64,000 nucleotides of DNA from Ilyomonas sp964249755 (lineage in GTDB: Bacteria; Bacteroidota; Bacteroidia; Chitinophagales; Chitinophagaceae): positions 372,001 through 436,000 of the forward strand of contig CAXUDB010000003.1 in NCBI GenBank assembly GCA_964249755.1, in the 5' to 3' direction. Shown piece by piece: positions 10,677-20,002 of the stretch. Within the stretch, counting starts at the first letter, position 1. Every line of letters begins with the position of its first letter. The notes beneath the pieces were generated by a model. That model was given only the letters and a program-made list of their open reading frames with translations, did no database searches and was not told the origin of the DNA. A program made the translations under genes and the position numbers.

Positions 10677-11426
10677 ATGATAAAAAAATTTCTATTGTTA
10701 TTAATTGCCAAAATATTTCTTATGAGTAATGCTAGTTGTCACCCTAAATATAAAGTGCTGAGTGTTAAAGAGCTTACTAAGATTGAAACAAATAAAAAGC
10801 AAGAAATTGATTCTTCCTACATTATAGATTATAACGGAGCTTTTGTCACAACATTTAAAGATAAAAGTTCTATTATACTGCCACCGGTTCTAGGTGGCGA
10901 AGAAGGATTGCTTTTTTATGATATCGCGGATATGTATAAAATGATAGAAAATAAAGTATACCCTGTGAAAGGAAATAATTCCTTTTGGGAAAAAGAAAGT
11001 TTGCGGGTACTTAAGTTCCCTGATGCAATTAATTATTATTGTTCTGAATTGTCCCGAATATTAAATTATGGAGTTGAAATTAACAACGACACAGCTTATT
11101 TAGGAGAACTTTCAAGAGTCATTAATACAAGCCTTGGCTCAAAAAAGCAGAAAAGCTTATTATATAATTATTTAGCAATTTACATTAGCGAATTACTTAG
11201 AAGAAAAGCAGATGCAACATGGCAACTAATGCCTCAAAAAGCTTTAAATGTTTATTATATACCAGAAATTGTAAAAGACGGTAAGTTTTGTACTCCTTGG
11301 TCTTTTCTTATAGGACAACTCGAGATGGTATCATTTATGCCTATTAATATCGAAAATCTACTTGATAGGGCAAATTTATTTTATCCGATCCAAAATCGAA
11401 CTTACAAGTCACATAGTTTTGATTAA
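10677..11426 (+). CDS. Exported small protein after RHS toxin, possible immunity protein
   Basis: 249 residues, AT-rich, starting with a hydrophobic leader and Ser-Asn-Ala-Ser-Cys (Cys20), so possibly a lipoprotein, although the lipobox is weak. No known domain is recognised. Its position directly after the variable tip of the RHS protein is where cognate immunity genes lie. If the toxin is a nuclease acting in the cytoplasm, an exported immunity protein would be odd. It may instead act on the toxin before or during entry, or be unrelated. The last 30 residues carry no terminal motif. Confidence 0.6.
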   Translation: MIKKFLLLLIAKIFLMSNASCHPKYKVLSVKELTKIETNKKQEIDSSYIIDYNGAFVTTFKDKSSIILPPVLGGEEGLLFYDIADMYKMIENKVYPVKGNNSFWEKESLRVLKFPDAINYYCSELSRILNYGVEINNDTAYLGELSRVINTSLGSKKQKSLLYNYLAIYISELLRRKADATWQLMPQKALNVYYIPEIVKDGKFCTPWSFLIGQLEMVSFMPINIENLLDRANLFYPIQNRTYKSHSFD

Positions 11427-11516
11427 AGAACTTTAGTAACGCTATCCGGTTCTGTCATTGTCAATATATGAAAATCTGAGATAGAAAATCTACGTTGTTC
11501 GAAGATAATTTTTATC

Positions 11517-14500
11517 TTACTTCATTAACACAACGGTTCCCTTTACAGCTTTAGCAATTTGTCCTTGTAATTGATACTTACAAATCCATACATATACACC
11601 ACTATTTAAACTAGTATTCTTATCCCATCCATTCCATCCACGTATCGGATCGTTAGTTAAGAATACCTGATGTCCAAAACGATTATAGATAGTTAATGAA
11701 TAATTTTCTACCGATGCTCCGGTAATCGGCTTAAACACATCATTCTTTCCATCACCATTCGGCGTAAAGGCAGATGGAAAATAAATTTCAAGCAAACAAT
11801 CTTTCTGAACCACATGAATTGTATCAATAGCTGAGCATCCTTCGTTGCTTTGTACGGTGAGCCAATAGTAACCTTCCTGCCGTACCGTAATAGCTGGCTG
11901 TGTTGAACCTGTACTCCAGCGATAAGATGCCCACTCACCATTCGCTGTTAAAAGTTTATCTTGGTTTGTGCAAATGCTGTCGGTTTCTTTCAGGAAATGG
12001 GATGGGATGGCAGCATAACCAGTGATTTTTACTGTGTCTGAAACTGTACAATTGTTAGCATTCTCAACGGCTACCCAGTACAAACCCGGCTGGTTTACGA
12101 TATAAGTCTCATTTACCGAACTATCCTGCCATAGGTACGACTGGTTTTGACCTCCCGCATCAAGCATTATGTTTTGTCCCTGGCAAATGGGTTTATCTTT
12201 ACCTAAACTTACACTTGGTTTTGGGCGAACAAATAATTGCAGTGTATCCCCTGCTTTACATTGATTCACATCCGTCGCCACAACAGAATAATCTCCCGCA
12301 TCTGATACGGTAACAGAAGCAGTGGTTGAACCGTTGTTCCACAATTCATTGGTAAAACCAGAGGGCACTTTTAATGTTATGGATGAGCCTTCACAAACAG
12401 AAGTATCTGCACCCAAAGAAAGAGAAGCCGATTTATATACCTGCACGTTTAGTTGATCTTCAATCCCGCAGCCTTCGGTTGTTGTTGACCCTATTGTATA
12501 TTGTATATTAGAAGAAGGCCAAGCCAGAAGGATACTATTTATTGCAATGATGTTTGTTGCAGGCGAAAACGCAAAATCGCTTGCTGTTCCAGACAATGCA
12601 ACAGTTACCGTGTCCCCATTGCATTTTGTGTACTGCGGTTGCAAATTGAGCGATGTGATGGAAGGTGCTGACAGCAGGAGGGTATCGCTGCTGATACGCC
12701 CGCAATAATCGGTAGCGGCCACATAATAAGTACCCGGCTTGTTGGCTGTAAAAGTTTGCGTAGCAGCTTTATTTTGCCAGAGGTAGGAAGCCATGTTATC
12801 GGGCGCCGATAGGATGACCTGTGAATCAGGACAAATTGTTTTATCCAAGCCCAGATTAACGTCTTCTGCCCCTTGATAAAGCTGCACCGTCAATGAATCT
12901 TCAAACTCTTTGCAATAGCCCTCTATGTGAGCAAATACCTTTGTTGTGCCTTTGTCGGCGAAATGATATAAGGCAATGGAATCGTTAACTTCTGAAACGG
13001 TTCCCGGCAAGGCTGCTTCCGACCAGTGTACCGGGAGGGTGCAGCCTGCATTTCTTGTTCCTGTGAAGTATAAAGATGTATCGCTAAAAAAACACACTTT
13101 AACGGGCCCTGTAATTTTTACGTTTGTGCAGGTATCCGTCTGGTTAATGATTTCGAATGGTCCGTATTCTGTATAGCAACTATTGTCGTTGTTGGAAATA
13201 AGACGGCAATAATAGGTCCCTGTGTTCAAGTTCAGCAGGCTATCGGTTCCTATTGTAATAACCTTTTTAGCTGCATTCAGCCAGGTAAAAGAATGATTGG
13301 AAGGATGCCAGCCTGTAAAGATAACGCTGCCATTTGCCTTTGAACAGCGGGACGATTGAATGGCAAACTGGCTGGCGTCTACCTGTGGTGCGCCTTCGCT
13401 GTCCACGAAAACATTAGCAAAATAAATCTTGCATCCCCGAAGCGGGTTTTCTATGTAAGCCCGGTAGAATCCTGTTGGTACATTCAGTAAATCCAGACTG
13501 TTGGCAATCACTTTTCCGCTCGAATCTTCCCAATGAACAGGTGTGCCGGCCGGCGAAACAGTAATGCCGGTGATAGAGCCGTTAGCGTTGCCGCAGGAAG
13601 CGTTCGTTACCGTCCGGTCATAGTTGGTAAACCGGGGACCGTCGAACGCCGATGTAGTACCCTCGGCATTAGTAGCTGTCGCGCTAATTTGTTCTGTTGA
13701 AGCCGTAGTGTAGGCAAAGTTGCCGGTATTGTCTGCTGTTGTTTCACCTATATACTGCTGACCGTTCTGGCAAAGGTCGGGACACTGTGCCGTCGTAAAA
13801 AATTCTAATTTGCAGGATGGGCATGCCGTACCCGTAACGGAATGATTGGCTGTGCTTTTAATAAGCACCTGCGGTGTTTGCACAAATTGGCTGTTATACG
13901 TGTAGATACCTGTTTGATTGCAGTAAATCGAATTTTGCGAAATGGTAATGCCCGTACCATCGGTAACGGCAATGCCATATAAATAACCATGGATAGTATT
14001 ATGGTAGATGAGTGTTTTGTTCGGCAGACTGCAATTCAATAAACCGATTCCTAATGCATCCCCATCCGATCCAAAAGTTCCGTCATCCAGTGCGCCTATC
14101 TCATTGTCTGTAATAGTAACAACATTCTGAATATTAGTGAGCGCTATTGAACCCCTGACGGTATCGTGGGCAAATGTGTTTTTTTGAATCGTGATATTGA
14201 AATCGGAATTGTTTAAGTAGTTCCCTAAGATAGACAGAGAGGACTTTGATGAATAATGCTGTTGGCTGTAGTCAAGGCCGAAAGTATTATTCATAACGGT
14301 GATGAACCCATTGCCTGTTGCCGGTTGGTTATATGGGTTGCCGATACTGATTAAACAGACCCCGAACAGGTTTCCTTCCCTAGTGTCAGTTCCCCCGAGT
14401 AGTATATTTTTTGCCCTGCCAAATGAAATGCTGATACTTTGATTGGTGGAAAGAAACCCCCATGGATCCATCCCGAAAAAATTGGATTGCAACAGAACAT

Positions 14501-15044
14501 TGTTGCAATCGGTTGAATCAGGTTCAAGTAACCAGTCATTGAGTAAAATTTGTGTACTGTTCGAAAAGACGTTGCCTTTGCCGGGTTTGCCTATAGTCAA
14601 ATAGCTTACATCCCGGACTTTTATTGCAGAGCTAAGACAGCTCGGGTCGAGACTTGAAGAAATATAATCAGATAACCAAAGTCCATAAATTTCCACATGA
14701 CTGACGTGGTACAGCAGGAATCCTGAAGGACAATAATCGCCTGGTGGCAAGATGTGGATTTTAGCATCGCTAACACCAAAGGGAGAACCTATTTGAGAGG
14801 CGCCATCTATTATAAGGTTGGAGGACAGATTGTAAGAATCCCCTCTAATAGTGCGGCTTTCTATATCGTTAGGAAGGTTAAAAAGTATGGTATCAGTAAT
14901 GGCTGTTCCATTGTTTTGAGCCTTGTCAAGGGCCTCTTTAAACGTTCCGGGACTATAATCGCCTGCATTAGAGGTCACTACAAACACAGCTGCTTGTACA
15001 TAACAGCTCATCAACAGAAGTATAACCGACAGCAGCCATCTCAT
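11517..15044 (-). CDS. Giant secreted beta-helix/Ig-like protein with T9SS type B (CHU_C) sorting domain
   Basis: 1175 residues with a signal peptide ending near VQAAVF. Residues about 20-400 look like a parallel beta-helix, with many N-rich turns and short hydrophobic strands (NVVTITDNEIGAL, GITISQNSIYCNQTG). SprB-like and Ig-like repeats follow, with the recurring pattern LG-x-D-x-x-(I/V)-C-x-G/D (NLGLDKTICPDSQ, SLGADTSVCEGSS, SLGKDKPICQGQ). The last 90 residues are the gliding-motility-type C-terminal domain (SAFTPNGDGKNDVFKP, then NRFGHQVF and GWDG-like GWNGWD), the type B signal recognised by the type IX secretion system. It is probably a cell-surface adhesin or glycan-binding protein. 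It is transcribed toward the RHS operon (convergent). Confidence 0.9.
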   Translation of the reverse strand: MRWLLSVILLLMSCYVQAAVFVVTSNAGDYSPGTFKEALDKAQNNGTAITDTILFNLPNDIESRTIRGDSYNLSSNLIIDGASQIGSPFGVSDAKIHILPPGDYCPSGFLLYHVSHVEIYGLWLSDYISSSLDPSCLSSAIKVRDVSYLTIGKPGKGNVFSNSTQILLNDWLLEPDSTDCNNVLLQSNFFGMDPWGFLSTNQSISISFGRAKNILLGGTDTREGNLFGVCLISIGNPYNQPATGNGFITVMNNTFGLDYSQQHYSSKSSLSILGNYLNNSDFNITIQKNTFAHDTVRGSIALTNIQNVVTITDNEIGALDDGTFGSDGDALGIGLLNCSLPNKTLIYHNTIHGYLYGIAVTDGTGITISQNSIYCNQTGIYTYNSQFVQTPQVLIKSTANHSVTGTACPSCKLEFFTTAQCPDLCQNGQQYIGETTADNTGNFAYTTASTEQISATATNAEGTTSAFDGPRFTNYDRTVTNASCGNANGSITGITVSPAGTPVHWEDSSGKVIANSLDLLNVPTGFYRAYIENPLRGCKIYFANVFVDSEGAPQVDASQFAIQSSRCSKANGSVIFTGWHPSNHSFTWLNAAKKVITIGTDSLLNLNTGTYYCRLISNNDNSCYTEYGPFEIINQTDTCTNVKITGPVKVCFFSDTSLYFTGTRNAGCTLPVHWSEAALPGTVSEVNDSIALYHFADKGTTKVFAHIEGYCKEFEDSLTVQLYQGAEDVNLGLDKTICPDSQVILSAPDNMASYLWQNKAATQTFTANKPGTYYVAATDYCGRISSDTLLLSAPSITSLNLQPQYTKCNGDTVTVALSGTASDFAFSPATNIIAINSILLAWPSSNIQYTIGSTTTEGCGIEDQLNVQVYKSASLSLGADTSVCEGSSITLKVPSGFTNELWNNGSTTASVTVSDAGDYSVVATDVNQCKAGDTLQLFVRPKPSVSLGKDKPICQGQNIMLDAGGQNQSYLWQDSSVNETYIVNQPGLYWVAVENANNCTVSDTVKITGYAAIPSHFLKETDSICTNQDKLLTANGEWASYRWSTGSTQPAITVRQEGYYWLTVQSNEGCSAIDTIHVVQKDCLLEIYFPSAFTPNGDGKNDVFKPITGASVENYSLTIYNRFGHQVFLTNDPIRGWNGWDKNTSLNSGVYVWICKYQLQGQIAKAVKGTVVLMK

Positions 15045-15607
15045 ATAGTAGCTTGATCGACTACAAATATATTACTGTAGTGCCAGCAATAAGCAAGATA
15101 CTTAAAGTCAAATAAGCTAAATGTGAGATCTGTATAACACCTTTAGTTAACGCAAAACCGTTTGGTTGTAGCCGAATGAATAGTTTTCTGTTCATGTTCT
15201 ATATAGCGGCTATACCTTTAGCGAACGAACAGATCCGGTTAGTACTAACGAATTGGATTGCGTCTTTTGATGCAAGACAGGGTAAAGGCAGCCTAATAAT
15301 TAGAAATTGTTGAAAAAGAAACACTGTGAGAAAATTATTTTGGTAACCTTATACAATTCTACACTTTTTCGAGAATCCATACCCTTCAAAAAATTATATA
15401 CACCGAATACAGGATTTTAAGCGATTGTCTATTCTTCAATTAGAAGGATTCTCTTCCTTTCCCTTACCTATCCCGGTGGCTACTTTTGTTCAAAACCTAC
15501 AATGCTCTCTTACAATTGGATTAAATCTCCAGAATAAGCGAAACATTATCTCATTAACAATTTGACCCTGCCACACCCATTCAGGCACTCATTGCTTTTT
15601 CCTATAG
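15045..15607. other. Gene-free stretch at the left edge of the accessory island
   Basis: About 560 bases with no convincing reading frame. Apart from the candidate promoter box I see only short imperfect inverted repeats (for example TAGCCG near 15170 and CGGCTA near 15211). The next reading frame to the right begins as a 5'-truncated gene, so this may be a junction of the accessory region. Confidence 0.5.
15064..15071 (-). promoter_or_regulatory. Candidate Bacteroidota -7 promoter box (TATATTTG)
   Basis: Read on the minus strand this is TATATTTG, matching the TAnnTTTG box, placed 20 bases before the start codon of the T9SS protein. A TTG at about the -33 spacing is present but off by a few bases. 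Confidence 0.45.
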
Positions 15608-16278
15608 GATGAAAAAGACCACCAATTAGTGAAGCGGATTTATGAGGAATCGAAGAAGGAAGACTCTTTGTGTTTGTATGCTTTGCACCCCGATACCCTT
15701 GTTGTGAATGCTGCGTGGCACCCCTACTTATATGCCAATAGCAAGGTGCTAAGCGACTTTGTTTTCTGGAACCTGTGTTTGTATTTGCAGGCGAGAAACC
15801 CGAATGTGCCCGACATACCGAACAAGCTGTTTCAACAGCTATTGCGGAACGCGTTGACCGGGCAGCAGAAAGAGTTCTGGGATGTGGTGCTGAGGAGAGG
15901 GGAACAATAAGGTGTATTTATACAGACAGGGAATTAGGGATTGGTGATTATGCGGTAGAACACTTTATTCCCTATTCGTTTGTGTCGCATGACTTAATCT
16001 GGAACCTGATACCGGCAGACCCTATTTTTAACAGTGCCAAGAGTAATAAGCTGCCCTCTTTTGATACTTATTTTGATGCTTTCTTTCAACTGCAAAAAGA
16101 TGCCATCGGGATTGTAAGCCAAGAGAAGCCAAACAGCCGCTACCTTGAAGATTACCTTACCATTTTGCCCGACCTGGGATATGGTGCTTTTGAAGAAGAA
16201 ACCGTAAAGGAGAAGTTTAAACAAACGATACAACCGCTGCTAACGATTGCGGCTAATAATGGATTCCAATATTTATAG
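15608..16278 (+). pseudogene. Truncated, frameshifted HNH endonuclease
   Basis: Two frames make one protein. Frame 2 runs from 15608 to the stop at 15908-15910 (DEKDHQLVKRIYEESKKED then NAAWHPYLYANS), and frame 1 takes over near 15890 and ends at 16278. The joined protein carries an HNH core, CIYTDRELGIGDYAVEHFIP, then SFVSHDLIWNLIPAD and NSAKSNKLP, as in restriction-type and Cas9-type HNH domains. It lacks an N-terminal start: the frame opens straight after a TAG, and its first residues look internal. A one-base change in AGGAGAGGGGAACAATAAGG would explain the shift. I infer a dead remnant of a defence nuclease. Confidence 0.8.
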
Positions 16279-16318
16279 TAACAGCAACTTTGCTTACCAC
16301 CTTACAGACAACGACCGT

Positions 16319-16867
16319 ATGATATACCGGCTACCTCTCTTACGTTATATACAATTCTGTGTCTTTGCTATCCTGATACTCATCTCATGTGAGAATAAAA
16401 GGGAACCGGGAAGTGTATATCCAACAACACAAATATACTTTCAAGATAGCGTGCAGCGGTTTACGACTTTACCAAAGAGTGCTGAGAGTGATAAAGAACG
16501 CGCTATGACTACCCGCCAGCAAGAGGAATGGATAAAGCAATATTTTGAAGAGCATACAGAAATAAAGGACTGGATAGGAATTTATGAGCTATCCGATGCG
16601 GATACGACCGAAATGATTATTACTATTGAGGACTTTGGTGTGGCTGATTTTCAATACCTGATTACGCCGTATGATACGGCTTTGCGAAAAATGGTTGCTT
16701 CTATACCTTCCCGTTCGCTGGTGAGGTTCTCCGCTTCCCGCTTACGGTTGATGGAGTTTGAAAAGGATGAGAAGAAAGGATACCTTACACTAAGGCCACA
16801 TATTTTAATGCACCTGAATTTTGTCGCAGTATTAGAGTATAATAATTTGAAATCAATCTCTTTATGA
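16319..16867 (+). CDS. Small predicted lipoprotein, unknown function
   Basis: 182 residues from the ATG at 16319, chosen over an upstream in-frame ATG (16247) because it opens directly into a signal peptide ending ILISC, a good lipobox with Cys22. The mature part is acidic, with a helical stretch (TTRQQEEWIKQYFEEH) and short beta-like strands. It overlaps nothing once the later start is used and follows the HNH remnant by about 40 bases. I do not recognise a family. It ends before a gene-poor region that leads into the retron-like cassette. Confidence 0.6.
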   Translation: MIYRLPLLRYIQFCVFAILILISCENKREPGSVYPTTQIYFQDSVQRFTTLPKSAESDKERAMTTRQQEEWIKQYFEEHTEIKDWIGIYELSDADTTEMIITIEDFGVADFQYLITPYDTALRKMVASIPSRSLVRFSASRLRLMEFEKDEKKGYLTLRPHILMHLNFVAVLEYNNLKSISL

Positions 16868-16909
16868 TGATAATTTTATTTTGTGAATGGCTTTGCCATT
16901 TGAATGCAC

Positions 16910-16959
16910 CAATGTCTACTTTCATGGCTAACACGCATAAGCCATGAAAGTAGACATTG
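16910..16959. repeat. 20-bp perfect inverted repeat, left bracket of retron cassette
   Basis: Left arm 16910-16929 (CAATGTCTACTTTCATGGCT), loop of 10 bases, right arm 16940-16959 fully complementary. A related but less perfect palindrome sits at 20047-20095, so the pair encloses the retron-like cassette. A run of A follows the right arm, which does not fit a plus-strand terminator. Confidence 0.8.
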
Positions 16960-17075
16960 TGAAAAAAATGATTAATGAAAGAAGCAAGTAGCATACGCTG
17001 CTTAGTTAGTCTGCTATTGTGCAGAACGTGTTAATAATTTTTAGATCAATTTATTAACTGAGAGTAATATTTGTT

Positions 17076-17083
17076 TATTTTTG
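17076..17083 (+). promoter_or_regulatory. Candidate -7 promoter box for the retron leader
   Basis: TATTTTTG fits TAnnTTTG. No TTG is seen at the -33 position, so this is weak. It would start transcription near 17090, just before the structured leader. Confidence 0.35.
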
Positions 17084-17084
17084 C

Positions 17085-17372
17085 TGTATCAAGTTCTTTG
17101 AAAGTGTTTTGATGTTTACAATTGGGTGGAGTTAAACTAATAGCCTGAGAGGGCAACCCTAACGGGTTTCTTCCGGTCATATATACTTACCAACTAAGAG
17201 TAGAATATAGAAGGATAAAGACTTAATAAATAATAAGGCAATAATCCGGACCAGATAAGCTATTAAGCTAATTTTTAATAGCAAGAATTAAGAAGTGCGA
17301 TGAGAGCATCGGCTACGCATCTAATTGTAAGCAAGTCGTAATCAGCAAGGACGATGTTGTCCTATTAATTAG
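17085..17372 (+). ncRNA. Candidate retron ncRNA (msr-msd) / structured leader
   Basis: About 290 non-coding bases lie between the promoter-like box and the first ORF of the retron cassette, the place where retron msr-msd RNAs are encoded. Visible stems are GCTATTAA (17259-17266) with TTAATAGC (17275-17282); CGATG with CATCG near 17299-17312; GGAC with GTCC near 17349-17362; and CATCTAATT (about 17318-17326) with AATTAGATG (about 17365-17373), which reaches the first start codon. A short outer pairing (TATCAA near 17087 with TTGATA near 17401) is possible but may be chance. Boundaries and the branching G are not resolved. Confidence 0.5.
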
Positions 17373-17627
17373 ATGATTATGAACAAAAAAATTCAAAACA
17401 TTGATAGACTAGTCGAAGGACTACAGTCTATAACAAAGAACCGGTGCTCTCTTTCGGACGATGATGTAAAGATTCTGAACGAAGTGATTGATGTGCTCTT
17501 GACGTTCAAAACAAAAAACAGCTTTGATGACAATGATTACATCGAAGTGACTAAAGTTGTGATTGAACTAATTGCAAGAGTATTTTTAAATCATGAGTTC
17601 ATAAATTATATGAACCATTTACACTAA
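17373..17627 (+). CDS. 84-aa protein, first ORF of retron cassette
   Basis: A small acidic protein predicted to be mostly helical (LSDDDVKILNEVIDVLL, then YIEVTKVVIELIARVF). No family is recognised. Codon use and amphipathic pattern look like a real gene. The start is ATG at 17373 or 17379. It lies 23 bases before the XRE regulator and directly after the structured leader, so it is probably co-transcribed with the regulator and reverse transcriptase. It could be an accessory or antitoxin-like subunit; this is inference from position only. Confidence 0.6.
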   Translation: MIMNKKIQNIDRLVEGLQSITKNRCSLSDDDVKILNEVIDVLLTFKTKNSFDDNDYIEVTKVVIELIARVFLNHEFINYMNHLH

Positions 17628-17650
17628 TCCGGACACTTCTTTTTTTAATT

Positions 17651-17941
17651 ATGAATATTGGTAATGCTATAAAAGAATTCAGGAAGAAAAGAAATCAAAC
17701 TCAAATTGAGCTTGCTGACCAGTGTAGTATTACCCAAACATATTTGTCACAAATAGAAAGTAATAAGAAAGAACCGAACTTATCAACCCTCAAAACAATT
17801 AGTGAAAAGCTGGATGTACCTATTGCGGTTCTTTTTTTTATGGGTATGGAAGAAACAGATGTCAAACCCTCAAAGAAGAAAGCTTTCAATACTATAAGTT
17901 CATCACTTAAAGATCTTGTTGATGATACGTTCGGAATTTGA
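17651..17941 (+). CDS. XRE-family helix-turn-helix regulator in retron cassette
   Basis: 96 residues. An XRE/Cro-type HTH occupies residues about 5-60 (IKEFRKKRNQTQIELADQC, then TQTYLSQIESNKKEPNLSTL), with a short C-terminal helical tail. Its 3' end overlaps the reverse transcriptase start by 26 bases, so the two are translationally coupled. HTH proteins are known partners in some retron classes, where they act as regulator or part of the effector complex. Here it may control the leader or hold the RT. Confidence 0.85.
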   Translation: MNIGNAIKEFRKKRNQTQIELADQCSITQTYLSQIESNKKEPNLSTLKTISEKLDVPIAVLFFMGMEETDVKPSKKKAFNTISSSLKDLVDDTFGI

Positions 17942-18833
17942 AATTTCGCAAAGAAAATATTTGTGTTACCGACTGCAATGTTCTTCAGCACAATTAGATG
18001 ACATCCTTAAAAATACCAATTCCTATTACCGGGAGTGTACTCAAAAGAAAAAAGATAAAATAACCGGCGAGTTTAAAACGTATAAAGACGGCACTGTTAA
18101 GGTGAGACAAATCAGAGAAAGTTTAGGCATTCTAAAAAGGATCCAAAAAATCATTACCACTCAAATACTTTCAAGTGTTACGCTTCCATCAAATATACAT
18201 GGTGGGGTTAAGAGTAAAAGCAATATTACAAACGCCAAAAGTCATAAAGGCAAAAAGTATAAATTTTGCACCGACCTACAAAATTTCTTTCCCAGTATAA
18301 CGCCTTTACATGTCGCAGAATGTTTAAAGAGAAATGATTTTGAACCGACTTGGGTAAGGTTAATCACACGCCTTACCACTTACAAGCACGAAGTACCTCA
18401 AGGCGCGCCAACAAGCACTCACATTGCTAACCTTGTATTTCTAGAAACGGACAAATTGCTAATTGCTTTTTGCTATCAACATCGTATTACTTACACCCGA
18501 TTTGTTGATGACCTAACATTTTCTTCTGATCAAAATTTTGAAGACCATTTGCAATCAATTGTCCGGATCATACTTAGCAGTGGATTTAATATTAGTTACC
18601 GTAAAACAAAATACCAAGCGAATCAATTGATAACCGGAATTTATCCTTTTAATAATTATATAGAGGTACCTGATAAGATAAAAATGAAAGTCAAAGAAGA
18701 GAGCGTTACCAATGCTCGAGTAAAACCATACAAGCAATATTTAAACTCTGTTCGAAAGCAAAACAGAGGCGTTAAAAAGATTGCCTCTACGAGGGAACGA
18801 AATCAAAAGAGTAAAGTAAAGTTTTATAGCTAA
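17916..18833 (+). CDS. Retron-type reverse transcriptase
   Basis: 305 residues, the usual size of a retron RT. The retron-specific X-region motif NAxxH is present (NAKSH, 106-110), then motif A with D120 (FCTDLQNFFPSI), the PQGAPTS motif (161-167), the catalytic F-V-D-D box (196-199), and a Y-region LITG (238-241) in place of the usual VTG. There is no maturase or endonuclease domain, which argues against a group II intron. In a retron it would make msDNA from the upstream RNA. The C-terminal 40 residues are Lys/Arg-rich, as expected for RNA binding. The start at 17916 overlaps the HTH gene; GAAATTTC follows immediately, and no better start is seen. Confidence 0.88.
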   Translation: MLMIRSEFEISQRKYLCYRLQCSSAQLDDILKNTNSYYRECTQKKKDKITGEFKTYKDGTVKVRQIRESLGILKRIQKIITTQILSSVTLPSNIHGGVKSKSNITNAKSHKGKKYKFCTDLQNFFPSITPLHVAECLKRNDFEPTWVRLITRLTTYKHEVPQGAPTSTHIANLVFLETDKLLIAFCYQHRITYTRFVDDLTFSSDQNFEDHLQSIVRIILSSGFNISYRKTKYQANQLITGIYPFNNYIEVPDKIKMKVKEESVTNARVKPYKQYLNSVRKQNRGVKKIASTRERNQKSKVKFYS

Positions 18834-18904
18834 CATCTAAAAGCTGTTGATGAAAACATTGTGGTGAAGGAAGTTATTGAATTACCTGTAATAAATTAAG
18901 ACTA

Positions 18905-19981
18905 ATGAAACTCCTAACCTTCCAAGAAGCACTAAATAAATCTGAAGTATATAATAAAAGACATTTGCTGTTGGGCAATGGATTCAGCATTGCCTGCATT
19001 CCCTCCATCTTTACTTATGGTTCTTTGTATAGTAAGGCTGACTTTAGCGATATGCCGGAAGTACAAGAAACATTTTCGCGTTTAAAAACAGAAGATTTTG
19101 AGCTGATTATTCATGCGCTTGAAAAAGGAAGCAGTGTGCTGCCTGCTTATTTGCCAGAAGACAAAGTAACAGCAGGTAAAATGCTTGAACACGCAGCCAA
19201 ATTAAAAGAGCGTCTTATTGAAACCATTGCGCATAATCATCCAGCCGTTCCTGGTGACATTGATGAATATAGATATTTTGCCTGTGCCGACTTCCTATCA
19301 AAGTTCTTAAATAACGGTTGTACTGTGTACACTTTGAATTATGACCTGCTTCTTTACTGGACTTTGATGTATGCGATGGAAAGAAAGCTTATTAAAGTTG
19401 CACCGATAGATGGCTTCGGTAGAGATACTGCTTTTGATAATGGTGAGTTTTATGTTAGTGAGTATGTAACCTGGCAAGGTGAAACAAAAGCACATGGACA
19501 GAACATCCATTATCTACATGGTGCACTTCATATTTACGACAGGAAAGCAGATATTGAAAAGTTTACCTGGAGTGATAAAAAAGTGAGGCTCGTTGACCAA
19601 GCTAGGGCTGCGTTGGCAGAAGGGCGGTTTCCCTTGTTTGTTACTGAAGGAGAAAGCAATAAGAAAATGGAGAAAATAAGCCATTGCGGATTTTTATATC
19701 ATTCTTATAAAAGCTTTACCAGCACGATGGCAGCAGGCACAAAAGCAAGTAAAAGTTGCCTATTTACTTTCGGTGTATCATTTGGTGATAATGACGCACA
19801 TATTCTACATAAGATACCGAAAGGAAAAGTAGCTCATTTATTTGTGAGTATTTATGGGGATCCATCTACGCCAGCAAACAAACAAATCATTGAAGCTGCT
19901 GAAACATTAAAAAGGCAAAGAGCTTTTAATAATTTGCAAATCAGCTATTATGATGCGCAAAGTGCAAGTGTGTGGGGGTAA
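18905..19981 (+). CDS. SIR2-like (DUF4917-type) protein, candidate retron effector
   Basis: 358 residues. Motifs typical of SIR2-like folds are visible: LLLGNGFSIA (21-30), a TLNYDLLLYW motif near residue 143, YLHGALH near 200, and FTFGVSFGDND near 290, where SIR2-like proteins have a G-x-G/D pattern. The layout suggests the DUF4917 group. Several SIR2-like proteins degrade NAD+ during phage defence. It starts 71 bases after the RT stop on the same strand with no terminator between, so I infer it is the effector of the retron-like cassette. The catalytic Asn/His pair is assumed from motif position, not proven. Confidence 0.72.
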   Translation: MKLLTFQEALNKSEVYNKRHLLLGNGFSIACIPSIFTYGSLYSKADFSDMPEVQETFSRLKTEDFELIIHALEKGSSVLPAYLPEDKVTAGKMLEHAAKLKERLIETIAHNHPAVPGDIDEYRYFACADFLSKFLNNGCTVYTLNYDLLLYWTLMYAMERKLIKVAPIDGFGRDTAFDNGEFYVSEYVTWQGETKAHGQNIHYLHGALHIYDRKADIEKFTWSDKKVRLVDQARAALAEGRFPLFVTEGESNKKMEKISHCGFLYHSYKSFTSTMAAGTKASKSCLFTFGVSFGDNDAHILHKIPKGKVAHLFVSIYGDPSTPANKQIIEAAETLKRQRAFNNLQISYYDAQSASVWG

Positions 19982-20002
19982 AAAAGCAATGTTTTTTAGT
20001 AT

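Noticed and set aside
17916..18833. Group II intron or DGR reverse transcriptase
   Set aside because: There is no maturase/endonuclease domain, no intron RNA structure seen downstream, and no template/variable repeat pair. The NAxxH motif points to a retron.
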